A DNA stretch of 64,000 nucleotides from JANMDS01 sp031430575. Lineage in GTDB: Bacteria > Pseudomonadota > Gammaproteobacteria > Burkholderiales > Casimicrobiaceae. Of this stretch, positions 16,160 through 24,771 are shown one piece after another. The translations under genes were made by a program, and so were the position numbers. The stretch covers positions 186,001 to 250,000 of the forward strand of contig JANPBT010000062.1 of assembly GCA_031430575.1 (NCBI GenBank). The letters run 5' to 3'. Each line of letters opens with the position of its first letter. Position 1 is the stretch's first letter. A model generated the notes under the pieces. It worked only from the letters and a program-made list of their open reading frames with translations. It made no database searches and was not told the origin of the DNA.

Positions 16160-17059
16160 ATGACATATGTTCCCGCAACAATTCTGACTGCTCTCATAGG
16201 GTACGCGTTTTTTTCGATGTTTACCGGGCGCTCGGTTAACTTTGCGCTGCTTTTATTTCTCGCTGTGATGGTTTCTGGCATTGCATGGGCACTTGATAAG
16301 TGGATCTGGTCAAAAAAGCGCCCCGCTGGTGAAATCGCGCCCTCACAAATTGATGTGCCGGCATCGATTTTCCCCGTCTTATTAGTCGTTTTTTTGCTAC
16401 GCTCGTTTTTGGCTGAACCATTTCGCATTCCCTCGAGCTCGATGCGCCCAACGCTTGAAGTGGGTGATTTCATTTTGGTCAATAAGTATAAATACGGCGT
16501 GCGATTGCCCGTGCTTGACAAAAAAATAATCGATGTAGGCAGCCCTGAGCGTGGCGATGTGGTGGTCTTTCGATTCCCGCTTAATCAGTCTGATGACTAC
16601 ATTAAGCGCGTCGTCGGGATCCCGGGTGATACCGTACTTTACCGTGACAAGCAACTCACCATAAACGGAATACCTGCGGCGCAAGTTGCAAAAGGCGCTT
16701 ACAGTTACGTCGCGGATGGCGGCGGCGATTTCGTGACCCATAATCGTTTTAGCGAAAAGTTTGGCGCGGCGAGCCACGATATCGCCGTCAATGCAAGCTC
16801 GCCAACGTTGAGCATGGCTAGCGTATTGCCGTTCCAGGGCAAAGACGGGTGCCAGTATTTTGGCAATGAGGGCTTTACCTGCAAAGTTCCTGAAGGCAAC
16901 TATATGGTGCTGGGAGATAACCGCGACAATAGTCTTGATGGTCGATATTGGGGATTTGTGCCTGATTCCCATTTGCGCGGAAAAGCATTTTTTATCTGGT
17001 TTAATTTGGCCGATGTGATCGGTTTAAACTTCAAGCGGGTTGGCAGCGCCGTCAACTGA
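16160..17059 (+). CDS. lepB: Signal peptidase I (LepB)
   Basis: 299 residues. Two N-terminal membrane segments precede a periplasmic catalytic domain. The nucleophile Ser is in IPSSSMRPTL and the general-base Lys in YIKRVVGIPGD; the box GDNRDNSLDGRYWG is also present. It cleaves Sec and Tat signal peptides. One repeat copy (16669-16688) encodes GIPAAQVA on a surface strand after the catalytic Lys. Good position between lepA and rnc. Confidence 0.96.
   Translation: MTYVPATILTALIGYAFFSMFTGRSVNFALLLFLAVMVSGIAWALDKWIWSKKRPAGEIAPSQIDVPASIFPVLLVVFLLRSFLAEPFRIPSSSMRPTLEVGDFILVNKYKYGVRLPVLDKKIIDVGSPERGDVVVFRFPLNQSDDYIKRVVGIPGDTVLYRDKQLTINGIPAAQVAKGAYSYVADGGGDFVTHNRFSEKFGAASHDIAVNASSPTLSMASVLPFQGKDGCQYFGNEGFTCKVPEGNYMVLGDNRDNSLDGRYWGFVPDSHLRGKAFFIWFNLADVIGLNFKRVGSAVN
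16669..16688 (+). repeat. R20 copy, one core change
   Basis: In lepB, encodes IPAAQV; core ends CAA. Confidence 0.85.
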
Positions 17060-17079
17060 TTACCTTCCGGGAGAGTCCC

Positions 17080-17439
17080 ATGCAGCAGTCGCAACGTGGT
17101 TTAAGCTTAGTTGGTTTTATTTTTGTGCTTGTCGCGGGTGGGGCATTGGCGATGATCGCGATTCGCGCTGTGCCAGCACACACCGAGTATTTCTCGATTG
17201 TTCGCATTCTGAAGGAAGTTGCCAAGGAGGTCGGCTCAAACGGCACGAAGAGCCAAGTTGCGACCGCATTTGATCGACGCGCCCAGATTGATGACATTAC
17301 TGCGGTGCGCGGATCAGACGTGCGGGTAAGTCGCGAAGGCGGTAAAACGGTATTAAGTGTCGAATATGAAAAGCGGCAGACGCTTTTCCGCCACATGTCG
17401 ATTTTGTTTGATTTCAACGTCTCGTCTACGTCCGACTAG
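17080..17439 (+). CDS. DUF4845 membrane-anchored protein
   Basis: 119 residues. An N-terminal pilin-like hydrophobic helix (RGLSLVGFIFVLVAGGALAMIAIRAVP) is followed here by a small soluble domain. DUF4845 proteins regularly lie between lepB and rnc in beta- and gammaproteobacteria; their function is unknown. The stop codon directly abuts the rnc ATG, so translation is coupled. Confidence 0.85.
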   Translation: MQQSQRGLSLVGFIFVLVAGGALAMIAIRAVPAHTEYFSIVRILKEVAKEVGSNGTKSQVATAFDRRAQIDDITAVRGSDVRVSREGGKTVLSVEYEKRQTLFRHMSILFDFNVSSTSD

Positions 17440-18117
17440 ATGGCGCAGCCCCTTGAGACTCGCCTGGGGCACACGTTTTCTAACCGGGCATTAATCGCTG
17501 AAGCGCTCTGCCACCGTAGCTTTGGAATTCCACACAATGAGCGATTGGAATTTATCGGCGATAGCGCGCTCAATTGCGTCATCGCGCGCGAGCTTTTTTC
17601 CCGCTTTCCAACGCTTGCTGAAGGCCAACTCTCTCGACTTCGGGCATCTTTAGTCAGCCGTGATCCGCTCACGCGCATCGCCGCTGATTTACAACTCAGC
17701 CCATTTCTCAAGCTCGGAGATGGCGAAGAGCGTAGCGGTGGCCGGGAGCGCCCATCGATCTTGGCAGATGCGACTGAGGCGCTCTTTGGAGCGGTGTTAA
17801 TCGATGCAGGATTTGATGCGGCGGCCAAGGTTATTTTGGCGCTGTTTGAGCATGAATTGGCCGGGCTTACCGTAACGACATCTGCCAAAGATGCAAAGAC
17901 GGAGTTGCAGGAATGGTTGCAAGCGCGTAAGCTGGCACGGCCAGAATACACGGTTGCGGAAATCGGTGGTTTGCAGCATGCCCAGACATTCTTGATCCGT
18001 TGTGACATCGCAGCGCGCGGAATCTCCGCAACCGGTGAGGGCGCATCGCGGCGCATTGCCGAACAAGCCGCAGCCGCTTTGGTGCTTGCGCAACTTAATG
18101 CAAAGGCACGGTCATGA
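17440..18117 (+). CDS. rnc: Ribonuclease III
   Basis: 225 residues. The catalytic signature is NERLEFIGDSALN with a second acidic site at ADATEALFGAV. The C-terminal double-stranded-RNA-binding domain begins near KTELQEWLQA. Processes rRNA and structured mRNAs. The probable hairpin in the pnp leader (58845-58907) would be a natural substrate. Overlaps era by ATGA. Confidence 0.97.
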   Translation: MAQPLETRLGHTFSNRALIAEALCHRSFGIPHNERLEFIGDSALNCVIARELFSRFPTLAEGQLSRLRASLVSRDPLTRIAADLQLSPFLKLGDGEERSGGRERPSILADATEALFGAVLIDAGFDAAAKVILALFEHELAGLTVTTSAKDAKTELQEWLQARKLARPEYTVAEIGGLQHAQTFLIRCDIAARGISATGEGASRRIAEQAAAALVLAQLNAKARS

Positions 18118-18992
18118 AAGTCGGACAAATCGCAATTGTTGGCAGACCCAATGTGGGTAAATCTACACTGGTCAACCACCTCACTGGCGCGAAAGTCGCC
18201 ATCGTCTCGCAAAAACCACAAACCACGCGTCAACGTGTGCGTGGCATCATCACCACTGAGACCGCGCAGTTTGTGTTCGTTGATACCCCCGGCTATCAAA
18301 CGCGATTCACAACGGCGCTCAATCGCACGATGAATCGTTACGTTACCCAATCATTCGCAGATGTTGACGTGATCGTTTTAGTCGTGGAGGCGATGAAGTG
18401 GAGCGCCGATGACGAAGCGATTTTAAAGTTGCTACCTCCGGCGCAGAAAGTGATGGTAGCGATCAATAAAATCGATCAAATGTCAGATAAATCGCTCATG
18501 GGCGGCTACGTCGAGATGCTCGCATCTAAGCGCGACTTTATCGCGTTCGTGCCGATTAGCGCGGAGCGCGGCACGCAAACGAAAGCGCTCTTGGGTGAGA
18601 TCGAAAAGCTATTACCCGAGGGCGAGTTGATGTTTGACGCCGATACGATGACGGATCGCAACGAGCGCTTTTTAGCCGCTGAGCTTGTGCGTGAAAAGGT
18701 ATTTCGCCAGCTAGGCGATGAAGTGCCTTACGGCTGCACAGTCGTGATTGAAAAATTTGAGCTCGATGGTGCGCTGCGCCGTATTTTCGCTGCGATATTG
18801 GTCGATAACGAAAATCATAAACCGATTTTGATTGGGAAGGGCGGCGAGCGGATGAAGCGAATCGCCTCTGCCGCGCGCTTGGATATGGAAAGGCTTTTCG
18901 ATGGCAAAGTCTATTTGGAAGTCTTCGTCAAAGTGCGATCTGGTTGGGCCGAGTCAGATGCGAGCCTGCGTCGACTCGGTTACGAAGCGTAG
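18114..18992 (+). CDS. era: GTPase Era
   Basis: 292 residues. The GTPase motifs are GRPNVGKST, DTPGYQ and NKID; the C-terminal KH domain includes ILIGKGGERMKRI. Era binds the 3' end of 16S rRNA and is needed for 30S assembly. Start overlaps the rnc stop (ATGA). Confidence 0.97.
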   Translation: MKVGQIAIVGRPNVGKSTLVNHLTGAKVAIVSQKPQTTRQRVRGIITTETAQFVFVDTPGYQTRFTTALNRTMNRYVTQSFADVDVIVLVVEAMKWSADDEAILKLLPPAQKVMVAINKIDQMSDKSLMGGYVEMLASKRDFIAFVPISAERGTQTKALLGEIEKLLPEGELMFDADTMTDRNERFLAAELVREKVFRQLGDEVPYGCTVVIEKFELDGALRRIFAAILVDNENHKPILIGKGGERMKRIASAARLDMERLFDGKVYLEVFVKVRSGWAESDASLRRLGYEA

Positions 18993-19000
18993 ACCGCGCA

Positions 19001-19744
19001 GTGGCCACAACGCGTGCGCCCACGACACGCTGGGAAAATATTGATGCCTACGTGCTGCACACCTATCCCTACAAAGAGACGAGCCTGATCGTTGAAGTCT
19101 TTAGCAGCACTTTGGGGCGAATTGCGGTGGTCGCAAAAGGCGCGAAGCGGCCCAATTCCGCATTGCGGGGGTTGATGCAACCATTTTTGCCTCTCCAAAT
19201 CGCGTTTTCTGGCAAGAGTGAGATCAAAACACTGACGCGCGCCGAGTGGACTCCAGGGCAGACGATGCTCAACGGTACGGCGATTATGGTCGGCTATTAT
19301 CTGAATGAATTAGTCATCAAATTAGTGGCTCGGGATGATCCTCATCCTGTTCTTTACGCAGCTTACGCCCAGGCGGTTGCCGAAATATCGCTAGAGAGCC
19401 GTGCGTCTGGCGCCCTTCGCAAATTCGAATTGACCTTACTCGCTGAGTTGGGTTACGGGCTCAATGTCGGGCACTGTGCAGATTCTGGCGCGGCAATCGT
19501 TGCTGACGGCTGCTACGCATGGGAAGCAGAGCGAGGCATTGTCAGTCAAAAGCGGGCGGCAGGCTATGCCATCTCTGGGGCAGCCGTCCTTGCGCTCTCT
19601 GGCGCAGCTAACGCATCTGCCGAGTCATCAGCGCAGGCAAAGCGCTTCATGCGCCACGTATTGGATTTTTATCTGGAACGACGCGGGTTGGCGAGCCGCC
19701 AATTGCTACGCGATGTGCAGTCGTTGATGGAGATTGCCGCATGA
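19001..19744 (+). CDS. recO: DNA repair protein RecO
   Basis: About 247 residues. The N-terminal OB fold has AYVLHTYPYKETSLIVEVFS and GRIAVVAKGAKRP, with a helical C-terminal part. RecO loads RecA with RecR at gaps. The start chosen is GTG at 19001, 8 bp after era; a longer reading frame into era is not supported. The zinc-site cysteines of some RecO proteins are not evident. Confidence 0.92.
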   Translation: MATTRAPTTRWENIDAYVLHTYPYKETSLIVEVFSSTLGRIAVVAKGAKRPNSALRGLMQPFLPLQIAFSGKSEIKTLTRAEWTPGQTMLNGTAIMVGYYLNELVIKLVARDDPHPVLYAAYAQAVAEISLESRASGALRKFELTLLAELGYGLNVGHCADSGAAIVADGCYAWEAERGIVSQKRAAGYAISGAAVLALSGAANASAESSAQAKRFMRHVLDFYLERRGLASRQLLRDVQSLMEIAA

Positions 19745-20124
19745 TTCAGGGAATCGGCGTTGATATGGTTGAAATCGAGCGTATCGAGCAAGCGCTCGAA
19801 AAGCACGGCGAAGCCTTCGTCAAGCGGGTATTAACTGAGCCAGAGACGTACGAGTGGCTGGAGAGCTCACAACGCGCACATTTTTTAGCGAAACGGTGGG
19901 CGGCAAAAGAAGCGTTTGGCAAAGCCTGCGGGACGGGGATGCGCAGCCCCGTCTTATTTCATAATCTATGGGTGGTGCACGGTCCGCAAGGTAATCCACG
20001 TATCGAAGTCGCGCCGCAGTTATTTACGTGGTTAGAAGCCCGTGGGATTTCCCGTTGGCATTTGTCGTTGTCGGACGAACGTTCATATGCAATGGCGTTT
20101 GTTGTCATGGAGAGTAAAGCATGA
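19741..20124 (+). CDS. acpS: Holo-[acyl-carrier-protein] synthase
   Basis: 127 residues. The motifs GIGVDMVEIERIE and KRWAAKEAFGKACG are diagnostic of AcpS, which transfers 4'-phosphopantetheine to ACP. Starts in an ATGA overlap with recO; pdxJ, which often sits between them, is absent. A degenerate copy of the dispersed repeat (20007-20026, about 16 of 20 bases) encodes VAPQLF. Confidence 0.95.
   Translation: MIQGIGVDMVEIERIEQALEKHGEAFVKRVLTEPETYEWLESSQRAHFLAKRWAAKEAFGKACGTGMRSPVLFHNLWVVHGPQGNPRIEVAPQLFTWLEARGISRWHLSLSDERSYAMAFVVMESKA
20007..20026 (-). repeat. R20 degenerate copy
   Basis: In acpS; about 16 of 20 bases agree; encodes VAPQLF. Confidence 0.4.
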
Positions 20125-21080
20125 ATTTAGGCCCGGTGATGTTAAGTATTGAAGGTCTTTCGTTGGCAGCGGAAGACTTCGAAGTGTTGCGAAATCCGTT
20201 GGTGGGCGGCGTCATTCTGTTCGCCCGTAACTATGCCGATGTACCGCAACTAAAAGCGCTGTGCGCCGAAATCAAAGCCGTGCGAGACGAGCCACTGCTG
20301 ATCGCGGTCGATCATGAAGGCGGGCGCGTCCAGCGCTTTCGCGAAGGCTTTTCGGAAATTCCGCCGATGCGTGTGCTCGGCGATTTGTGGGATGCAAACG
20401 CGCCGGCAGCGCGCGCCCGTGCCTTTGAAATCGGGCAGACCATTGGGCGTGAACTCCACGACGTGCATATCGATTTCAGCTTTGCGCCGGTGCTCGATCT
20501 TGACTATGGCGGTAGCACTGTCATTGGTAATCGCGCGTTTCACCGCAATCCGTATGCCGCTGCATCGCTGGCCTGCGCGCTCGTTCAGGGGTTGCGCAGT
20601 GCGGGCATGGCCAGCGTCGGCAAGCATTTCCCCGGGCACGGCTATGTTCGCGGCGATACTCACCACGAGACTTCGCAAGATGATCGCAGTTTCGATGCGT
20701 TGCACGAAACCGATCTCATCCCGTTCATGGAGCTCATCTCTGAGGGCGTTGATGCGATGATGATGGCGCACGTGATTTACGACAAGATCGATAGCAAACC
20801 CGCCGGTTATTCGCGCAAATGGATCGAGGAAATTTTGCGTGGTCAATTGGGATTTCGCGGCGTGATTATGAGCGACGATTTAGGAATGGTCGCCGCAGGC
20901 GTGGCCGGAGACTTAGTCGCCCGCGCCGATGCCGCGATTGGCGCGGGCTCTGATCTTGTGCTTTGCTGCAATGATCGCCCGGCAGCGCTTGATTTGCTCG
21001 CCCGCTGGAGCGCTCCTACATCGTGGTCGCCAGATCGGCTGCAACGCTTACGCTATGGCGCGCAGCACCGCGTATCCTGA
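20121..21080 (+). CDS. nagZ: Beta-N-acetylhexosaminidase NagZ
   Basis: 319 residues, glycoside hydrolase family 3. The signature KHFPGHGYVRGDTHHE holds the catalytic His, and the nucleophile Asp lies in MSDDLGM. Releases GlcNAc from 1,6-anhydromuropeptides in cell-wall recycling. Starts by an ATGA overlap with acpS. Its 3' end overlaps the earP reading frame. Confidence 0.94.
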   Translation: MNLGPVMLSIEGLSLAAEDFEVLRNPLVGGVILFARNYADVPQLKALCAEIKAVRDEPLLIAVDHEGGRVQRFREGFSEIPPMRVLGDLWDANAPAARARAFEIGQTIGRELHDVHIDFSFAPVLDLDYGGSTVIGNRAFHRNPYAAASLACALVQGLRSAGMASVGKHFPGHGYVRGDTHHETSQDDRSFDALHETDLIPFMELISEGVDAMMMAHVIYDKIDSKPAGYSRKWIEEILRGQLGFRGVIMSDDLGMVAAGVAGDLVARADAAIGAGSDLVLCCNDRPAALDLLARWSAPTSWSPDRLQRLRYGAQHRVS

Positions 21081-22159
21081 CTTCGGTTGATATTTTCTGC
21101 CGTGTTGTCGATAATTTCGGCGATGCGGGCGTGGCGTGGCGTTTGGCCGCGCAGCTTGTCGCAGAGCATAATTTGGTCGTACGCATCTTTGTCGATCAAC
21201 CGGCAGTCATTGCAAAATTGGCATCCCAAACGACCCAATCTGCGCCGCAGGTATTAACTTGGAACTCGGCAGATCGCGCGGCACCGGCTGCGCTGGTGCT
21301 CGCCACGTTTTGCTGCCGACTGCCGCAGCCTTACCTCGATGCGATGCGTACGCGCGAAGTATTGCCCGTGTGGATTAATGTTGAGTATTTAAGCGCCGAG
21401 GCGTGGGTTGAAACCCACCATCGATTACCCTCAATCCGCGCTGACGGATTGATCGAGTATTTTTTCTATCCCGGTTTCACGGTCAAAACAGGCGGGCTGC
21501 TGCGCGAGGCCAATGCGATTGCGAGCATGGAGGCGCAACGGGCGTCTCGGCTGCGCAACGGGTCGTTTGAGGTCTCGGTTTTTTGTTACGAAACCGAGGC
21601 AATTCACGCACTGATTGCGGGGATGAATCGCGTTGGCGCTCCGGTTACCTTGCATATTCCAGAAGGGAAAATAACCGCACAATTAGGCATTTCTGCGCCG
21701 CAGGTATTAGGGGATGTGCGCCTGCTGCCGCTGCCATTCACCGATCAAACGGGTTACGATGCGTTGCTCGCGCACTGTGACTTCAATATCGTGCGCGGCG
21801 AGGATTCATTCGTGCGCGCCCAGTGGGCAGGCGTGCCGATGCTTTGGCATCTTTATCCGCAAACTGAAAACGCGCATCTACCCAAACTCGAAGCGTTTCT
21901 TGATCGCTACTTCGCCTTCCCAGACGCAATACCTGCGGCGCAGATTTCGGCATTTGAAGCCGTTTCAAGGCAACTTTTTCGTGCCTGGAATGGCGCTGCA
22001 GCCTACGAGGAGATCACTGAAATCTGGCCCCGATGGTACGTGCTGCGTGCAAGCGCCAATCAGCAGGCGCAATTGTGGCGTGATCGTCTCGAAGCATTGC
22101 CTGATTTAGCGACGCAACTGCTTGAATTTGCGAAAGAAAAAGGTTTACAGTTACAATAA
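21023..22159 (+). CDS. earP: EF-P arginine-32 rhamnosyltransferase EarP
   Basis: Up to 378 residues. The family N-terminus SVDIFCRVVDNFGDAGVAWRLA and the later HCDFNIVRGEDSFVRAQWAG (each quoted in part) identify EarP, which attaches rhamnose from dTDP-rhamnose to Arg32 of EF-P. The adjacent efp has Arg32. The start is unclear: GTG at 21023 lies well inside nagZ, whereas the homologous N-terminus begins at a CTG (21077) that overlaps the nagZ stop as CTGA. Three repeat copies encode QSAPQVL, ISAPQVL and IPAAQIS. Confidence 0.92.
   Translation: MVARSAATLTLWRAAPRILTSVDIFCRVVDNFGDAGVAWRLAAQLVAEHNLVVRIFVDQPAVIAKLASQTTQSAPQVLTWNSADRAAPAALVLATFCCRLPQPYLDAMRTREVLPVWINVEYLSAEAWVETHHRLPSIRADGLIEYFFYPGFTVKTGGLLREANAIASMEAQRASRLRNGSFEVSVFCYETEAIHALIAGMNRVGAPVTLHIPEGKITAQLGISAPQVLGDVRLLPLPFTDQTGYDALLAHCDFNIVRGEDSFVRAQWAGVPMLWHLYPQTENAHLPKLEAFLDRYFAFPDAIPAAQISAFEAVSRQLFRAWNGAAAYEEITEIWPRWYVLRASANQQAQLWRDRLEALPDLATQLLEFAKEKGLQLQ
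21236..21255 (-). repeat. R20 copy
   Basis: In earP, encodes QSAPQVL. Confidence 0.96.
21689..21708 (-). repeat. R20 copy
   Basis: In earP, encodes ISAPQVL. Confidence 0.95.
21928..21947 (+). repeat. R20 copy
   Basis: In earP, encodes IPAAQIS. Confidence 0.97.
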
Positions 22160-22197
22160 CGGGCTTTGCTGTAACTTAACTCTCCACTTTTTCTATT

Positions 22198-22755
22198 ATG
22201 AAAATCGCACAAGAACTGCGCGCGGGCAACGTCGTCATGGTTGACGGTACACCGATGGTCGTGCAAAAAGCTGACTTCCAAAAATCCGGCCGCGGCGCAT
22301 CCGTAGTCAAGATGAAACTCAAAAATCTGCTCACTGCTGGCGGCACTGAAACGGTCTACCGCGCCGATGATAAGTTTGAAGACATCATCCTTGATCGCAA
22401 AGATGTCACCTTCTCCTACTTTGGCGACCCGATGTACGTGTTTATCGATGCCGAATACAACCAATACGAAATCGAAGCTGATTCACTCGGTAATGCGATC
22501 AATTACGTTGAGCAAGATATGCCTTGCGCCGTGACGTTTTATGACGGCCGCGCAATTTCCATTGAATTACCCAATTCCCTCGTGCGGGAAGTGGAATACA
22601 CCGAGCCCGCCGTAAGAGGCGACACCTCGGGCAAAGTGCTCAAACCAGCGCGCCTAAAAGGGTCTGGCTTTAACATTCCGGTGCCAGCGTTTGTTGAAAT
22701 TGGCGATAAGATTGAGATCGATACCCGCACCGACGAATACCGCCGCCGCGTGTAG
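22198..22755 (+). CDS. efp: Elongation factor P (arginine-32 type)
   Basis: 185 residues. The tip of domain I reads QKSGRGAS, with Arg at position 32, so this is the rhamnosylated class rather than the lysine class. EF-P rescues ribosomes stalled at polyproline. Adjacent to its modifying enzyme. A strong terminator follows. Confidence 0.97.
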   Translation: MKIAQELRAGNVVMVDGTPMVVQKADFQKSGRGASVVKMKLKNLLTAGGTETVYRADDKFEDIILDRKDVTFSYFGDPMYVFIDAEYNQYEIEADSLGNAINYVEQDMPCAVTFYDGRAISIELPNSLVREVEYTEPAVRGDTSGKVLKPARLKGSGFNIPVPAFVEIGDKIEIDTRTDEYRRRV

Positions 22756-22780
22756 TCTGCCTTTAGTCTGTATCAAAAAA

Positions 22781-22804
22781 ATGCCCGCATTGTGCGGGCA
22801 TTTT
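22781..22804 (+). terminator. Rho-independent terminator after efp
   Basis: ATGCCCGCA (22781-22789) pairs with TGCGGGCAT (22793-22801) around a 3-base loop, followed by TTT and preceded by an A run. It lies 26 bases after the efp stop. Confidence 0.88.
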
Positions 22805-22830
22805 GCTTTTAGGCGCATTGGAATGCAAAA

Positions 22831-24684
22831 ATGCAGGTTGTAATGAGTATAGAAACCACCTCCGACGACCGCTTCAACCACCTGCGTGAATTTCTACGCA
22901 GTTTGCCAGGCTTGCCCGGTGTCTACCGCATGATTGCCGCCGACGAGTCAGTGCTTTATGTCGGCAAAGCAAAAGATCTTAAAAAACGCGTTGGCTCGTA
23001 TTTCTCAAAAACGGGGCACGGACCGCGCATCGCGATGATGGTGGCGCAGGTTGCGCGCATTGATACCACCGTGACCCGCAGCGAAGCAGAGGCGTTGCTG
23101 CTTGAAAATAACCTTATAAAAAGCATCGAGCCACGTTACAACATCGTCTTTCGCGACGATAAAAGCTATCCGTATTTACTGTTCACAAATCACCGGTTTC
23201 CGTTGATTAAATTTTTTCGCGGCAAACCCGATAAAAAAAGTCGCACCTTTGGCCCCTATCCAAGCGCTTGGGCCGTGCGCGGCGGTATCGCGCTCTTGCA
23301 GAAGACATTTCAACTGCGCACGTGCGAGGATTCGGTCTTTTCTAACCGCTCGCGCGCCTGCATGCTACATCAAATTGAGCGCTGTAGCGCACCATGTGTT
23401 GGCGCGATTTCGCAAGCGGATTACGAAGTCGACGTGAATCAGGCAGTCGAAGTCTTGCACGGACGCGGTGAGGCGCTCATTGATACCTTGCAAATTGAGA
23501 TGACGCAACACGCCGAAGGTTTAGAGTTTGAGCGAGCGGCGCGCGTGCGCAACAAAATTTCCCGGCTGCGCAGCTTGCAGCAAAAGCAATTTGTATCGAG
23601 CACTTCTGATCGCGATATTGATGTGATTGCCGTCATTGCAGATCAGGGTTTAGTTGCGGTGAACTTAGTCATGATCCGCGGCGGTCAGCATGTGGGCGAC
23701 AAAACCTTGTTCCCGCATCATGTGACCTTAGATGAAGATAATGCGGTGGCAGAAGTTGCGCTGGCTTTTTGCGCGCATCACTATCTCGAGCGTAATGTTC
23801 CGTCGGTCATCATCATGAATACTGTTTTCGAAAGCGGCCCGCTTGCAGAAGTGCTTAGTGCCCAGCGCGGAAGCAACGTACAGCTGCAATTTAATGTCAT
23901 CGGTGAAAGGCGGGTCTGGGTGCAAATGGCAGAACAAAATGCTAAGCTTGCGATTTCTCAAAAGCTTGCGTCGTCTGCCACCCAAGATGCCCGGTTGGAT
24001 GCCTTGATCGAAGCGCTGCAATTGCCGACGGCCACCCATCGCATCGAGTGCTTTGATATTAGCCATACGATGGGAGAGGCGACCGTGGCATCGTGTGTTG
24101 TGTTTGACGACGCCAAGATGCAAACCGGACAATACCGTCGGTTTAATGTCGCACCGGCAGTCGGCGGGGACGATTACGCGGCAATGCGGGAAGCGCTCAC
24201 CCGGCGCTGCGCCCGCATTTCCAGTGGTGAAGTGCCCACGCCCGATGTCATGATCATCGATGGCGGCAAAGGGCATGTGGCCATCGCTGCGGAAGTGTTA
24301 GCCCATGCAGGGCTTCACCAGATTGTGATGTTTGGCAGCGCAAAAGGTGTCGCCCGCAAAAAGGGACAGGAGCAGATCATTTTCCCGGATCGCGATGAAA
24401 CTATTCGTCTGCCCACCGATCATCCCGGCCTGCATTTGATTCAATCAATCCAAGATGAGGCCCATCGTTTTGCCATCCAAGGTCATCGTGCGCGGCGGCA
24501 AAAAGCGCGCGCTGGAATGAGTCTCGAAGATATCGAGGGCATCGGTGGCAAGCGCAAGCTCGATTTAGTCACACATTTTGGGGGAATGCGCGGCGTGGCA
24601 AAAGCAAGCGCGGACGATCTTGCGCGCGTGCCGGGGATTTCCCGTGCACTGGCCGAGCGGATCTACAACGCGCTACATGCGTAG
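22831..24684 (+). CDS. uvrC: Excinuclease ABC subunit C
   Basis: 617 residues. The GIY-YIG nuclease is N-terminal (PGVYRMIAADESVLYVGKAKDLKKR), a UvrB-binding UVR motif lies in the middle, the RNase H-like C-terminal nuclease follows (IECFDISHTMGE), and a helix-hairpin-helix pair ends the protein. Makes both incisions in nucleotide excision repair. ATG at 22831 or ATG at 22843 (with AGG before it) may be the start. No repeat copy is inside, in contrast to mutS. Confidence 0.96.
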   Translation: MQVVMSIETTSDDRFNHLREFLRSLPGLPGVYRMIAADESVLYVGKAKDLKKRVGSYFSKTGHGPRIAMMVAQVARIDTTVTRSEAEALLLENNLIKSIEPRYNIVFRDDKSYPYLLFTNHRFPLIKFFRGKPDKKSRTFGPYPSAWAVRGGIALLQKTFQLRTCEDSVFSNRSRACMLHQIERCSAPCVGAISQADYEVDVNQAVEVLHGRGEALIDTLQIEMTQHAEGLEFERAARVRNKISRLRSLQQKQFVSSTSDRDIDVIAVIADQGLVAVNLVMIRGGQHVGDKTLFPHHVTLDEDNAVAEVALAFCAHHYLERNVPSVIIMNTVFESGPLAEVLSAQRGSNVQLQFNVIGERRVWVQMAEQNAKLAISQKLASSATQDARLDALIEALQLPTATHRIECFDISHTMGEATVASCVVFDDAKMQTGQYRRFNVAPAVGGDDYAAMREALTRRCARISSGEVPTPDVMIIDGGKGHVAIAAEVLAHAGLHQIVMFGSAKGVARKKGQEQIIFPDRDETIRLPTDHPGLHLIQSIQDEAHRFAIQGHRARRQKARAGMSLEDIEGIGGKRKLDLVTHFGGMRGVAKASADDLARVPGISRALAERIYNALHA

Positions 24685-24704
24685 TCTTGCCGCGAGGATA
24701 AAAA

Positions 24705-24724
24705 AATACCTGCGGCGCAGATTT
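24705..24724 (+). repeat. R20 copy
   Basis: Intergenic, between uvrC and the Bug gene. Confidence 0.97.
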
Positions 24725-24771
24725 GGCACAATACGGGCAGATTCATAGGGAAGATACAGGGAAAATATAAA

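Noticed and set aside
18430..18450. CTACCTCCGGCGCAGAAAG in era as a repeat copy
   Set aside because: It encodes the usual Era residues LPPAQK and differs in the core; more likely a coincidence.
19741..20124. Absence of pdxJ between recO and acpS as a sign of a recent deletion
   Set aside because: recO and acpS join by a clean ATGA overlap, so the order looks stable; pdxJ may simply lie elsewhere.
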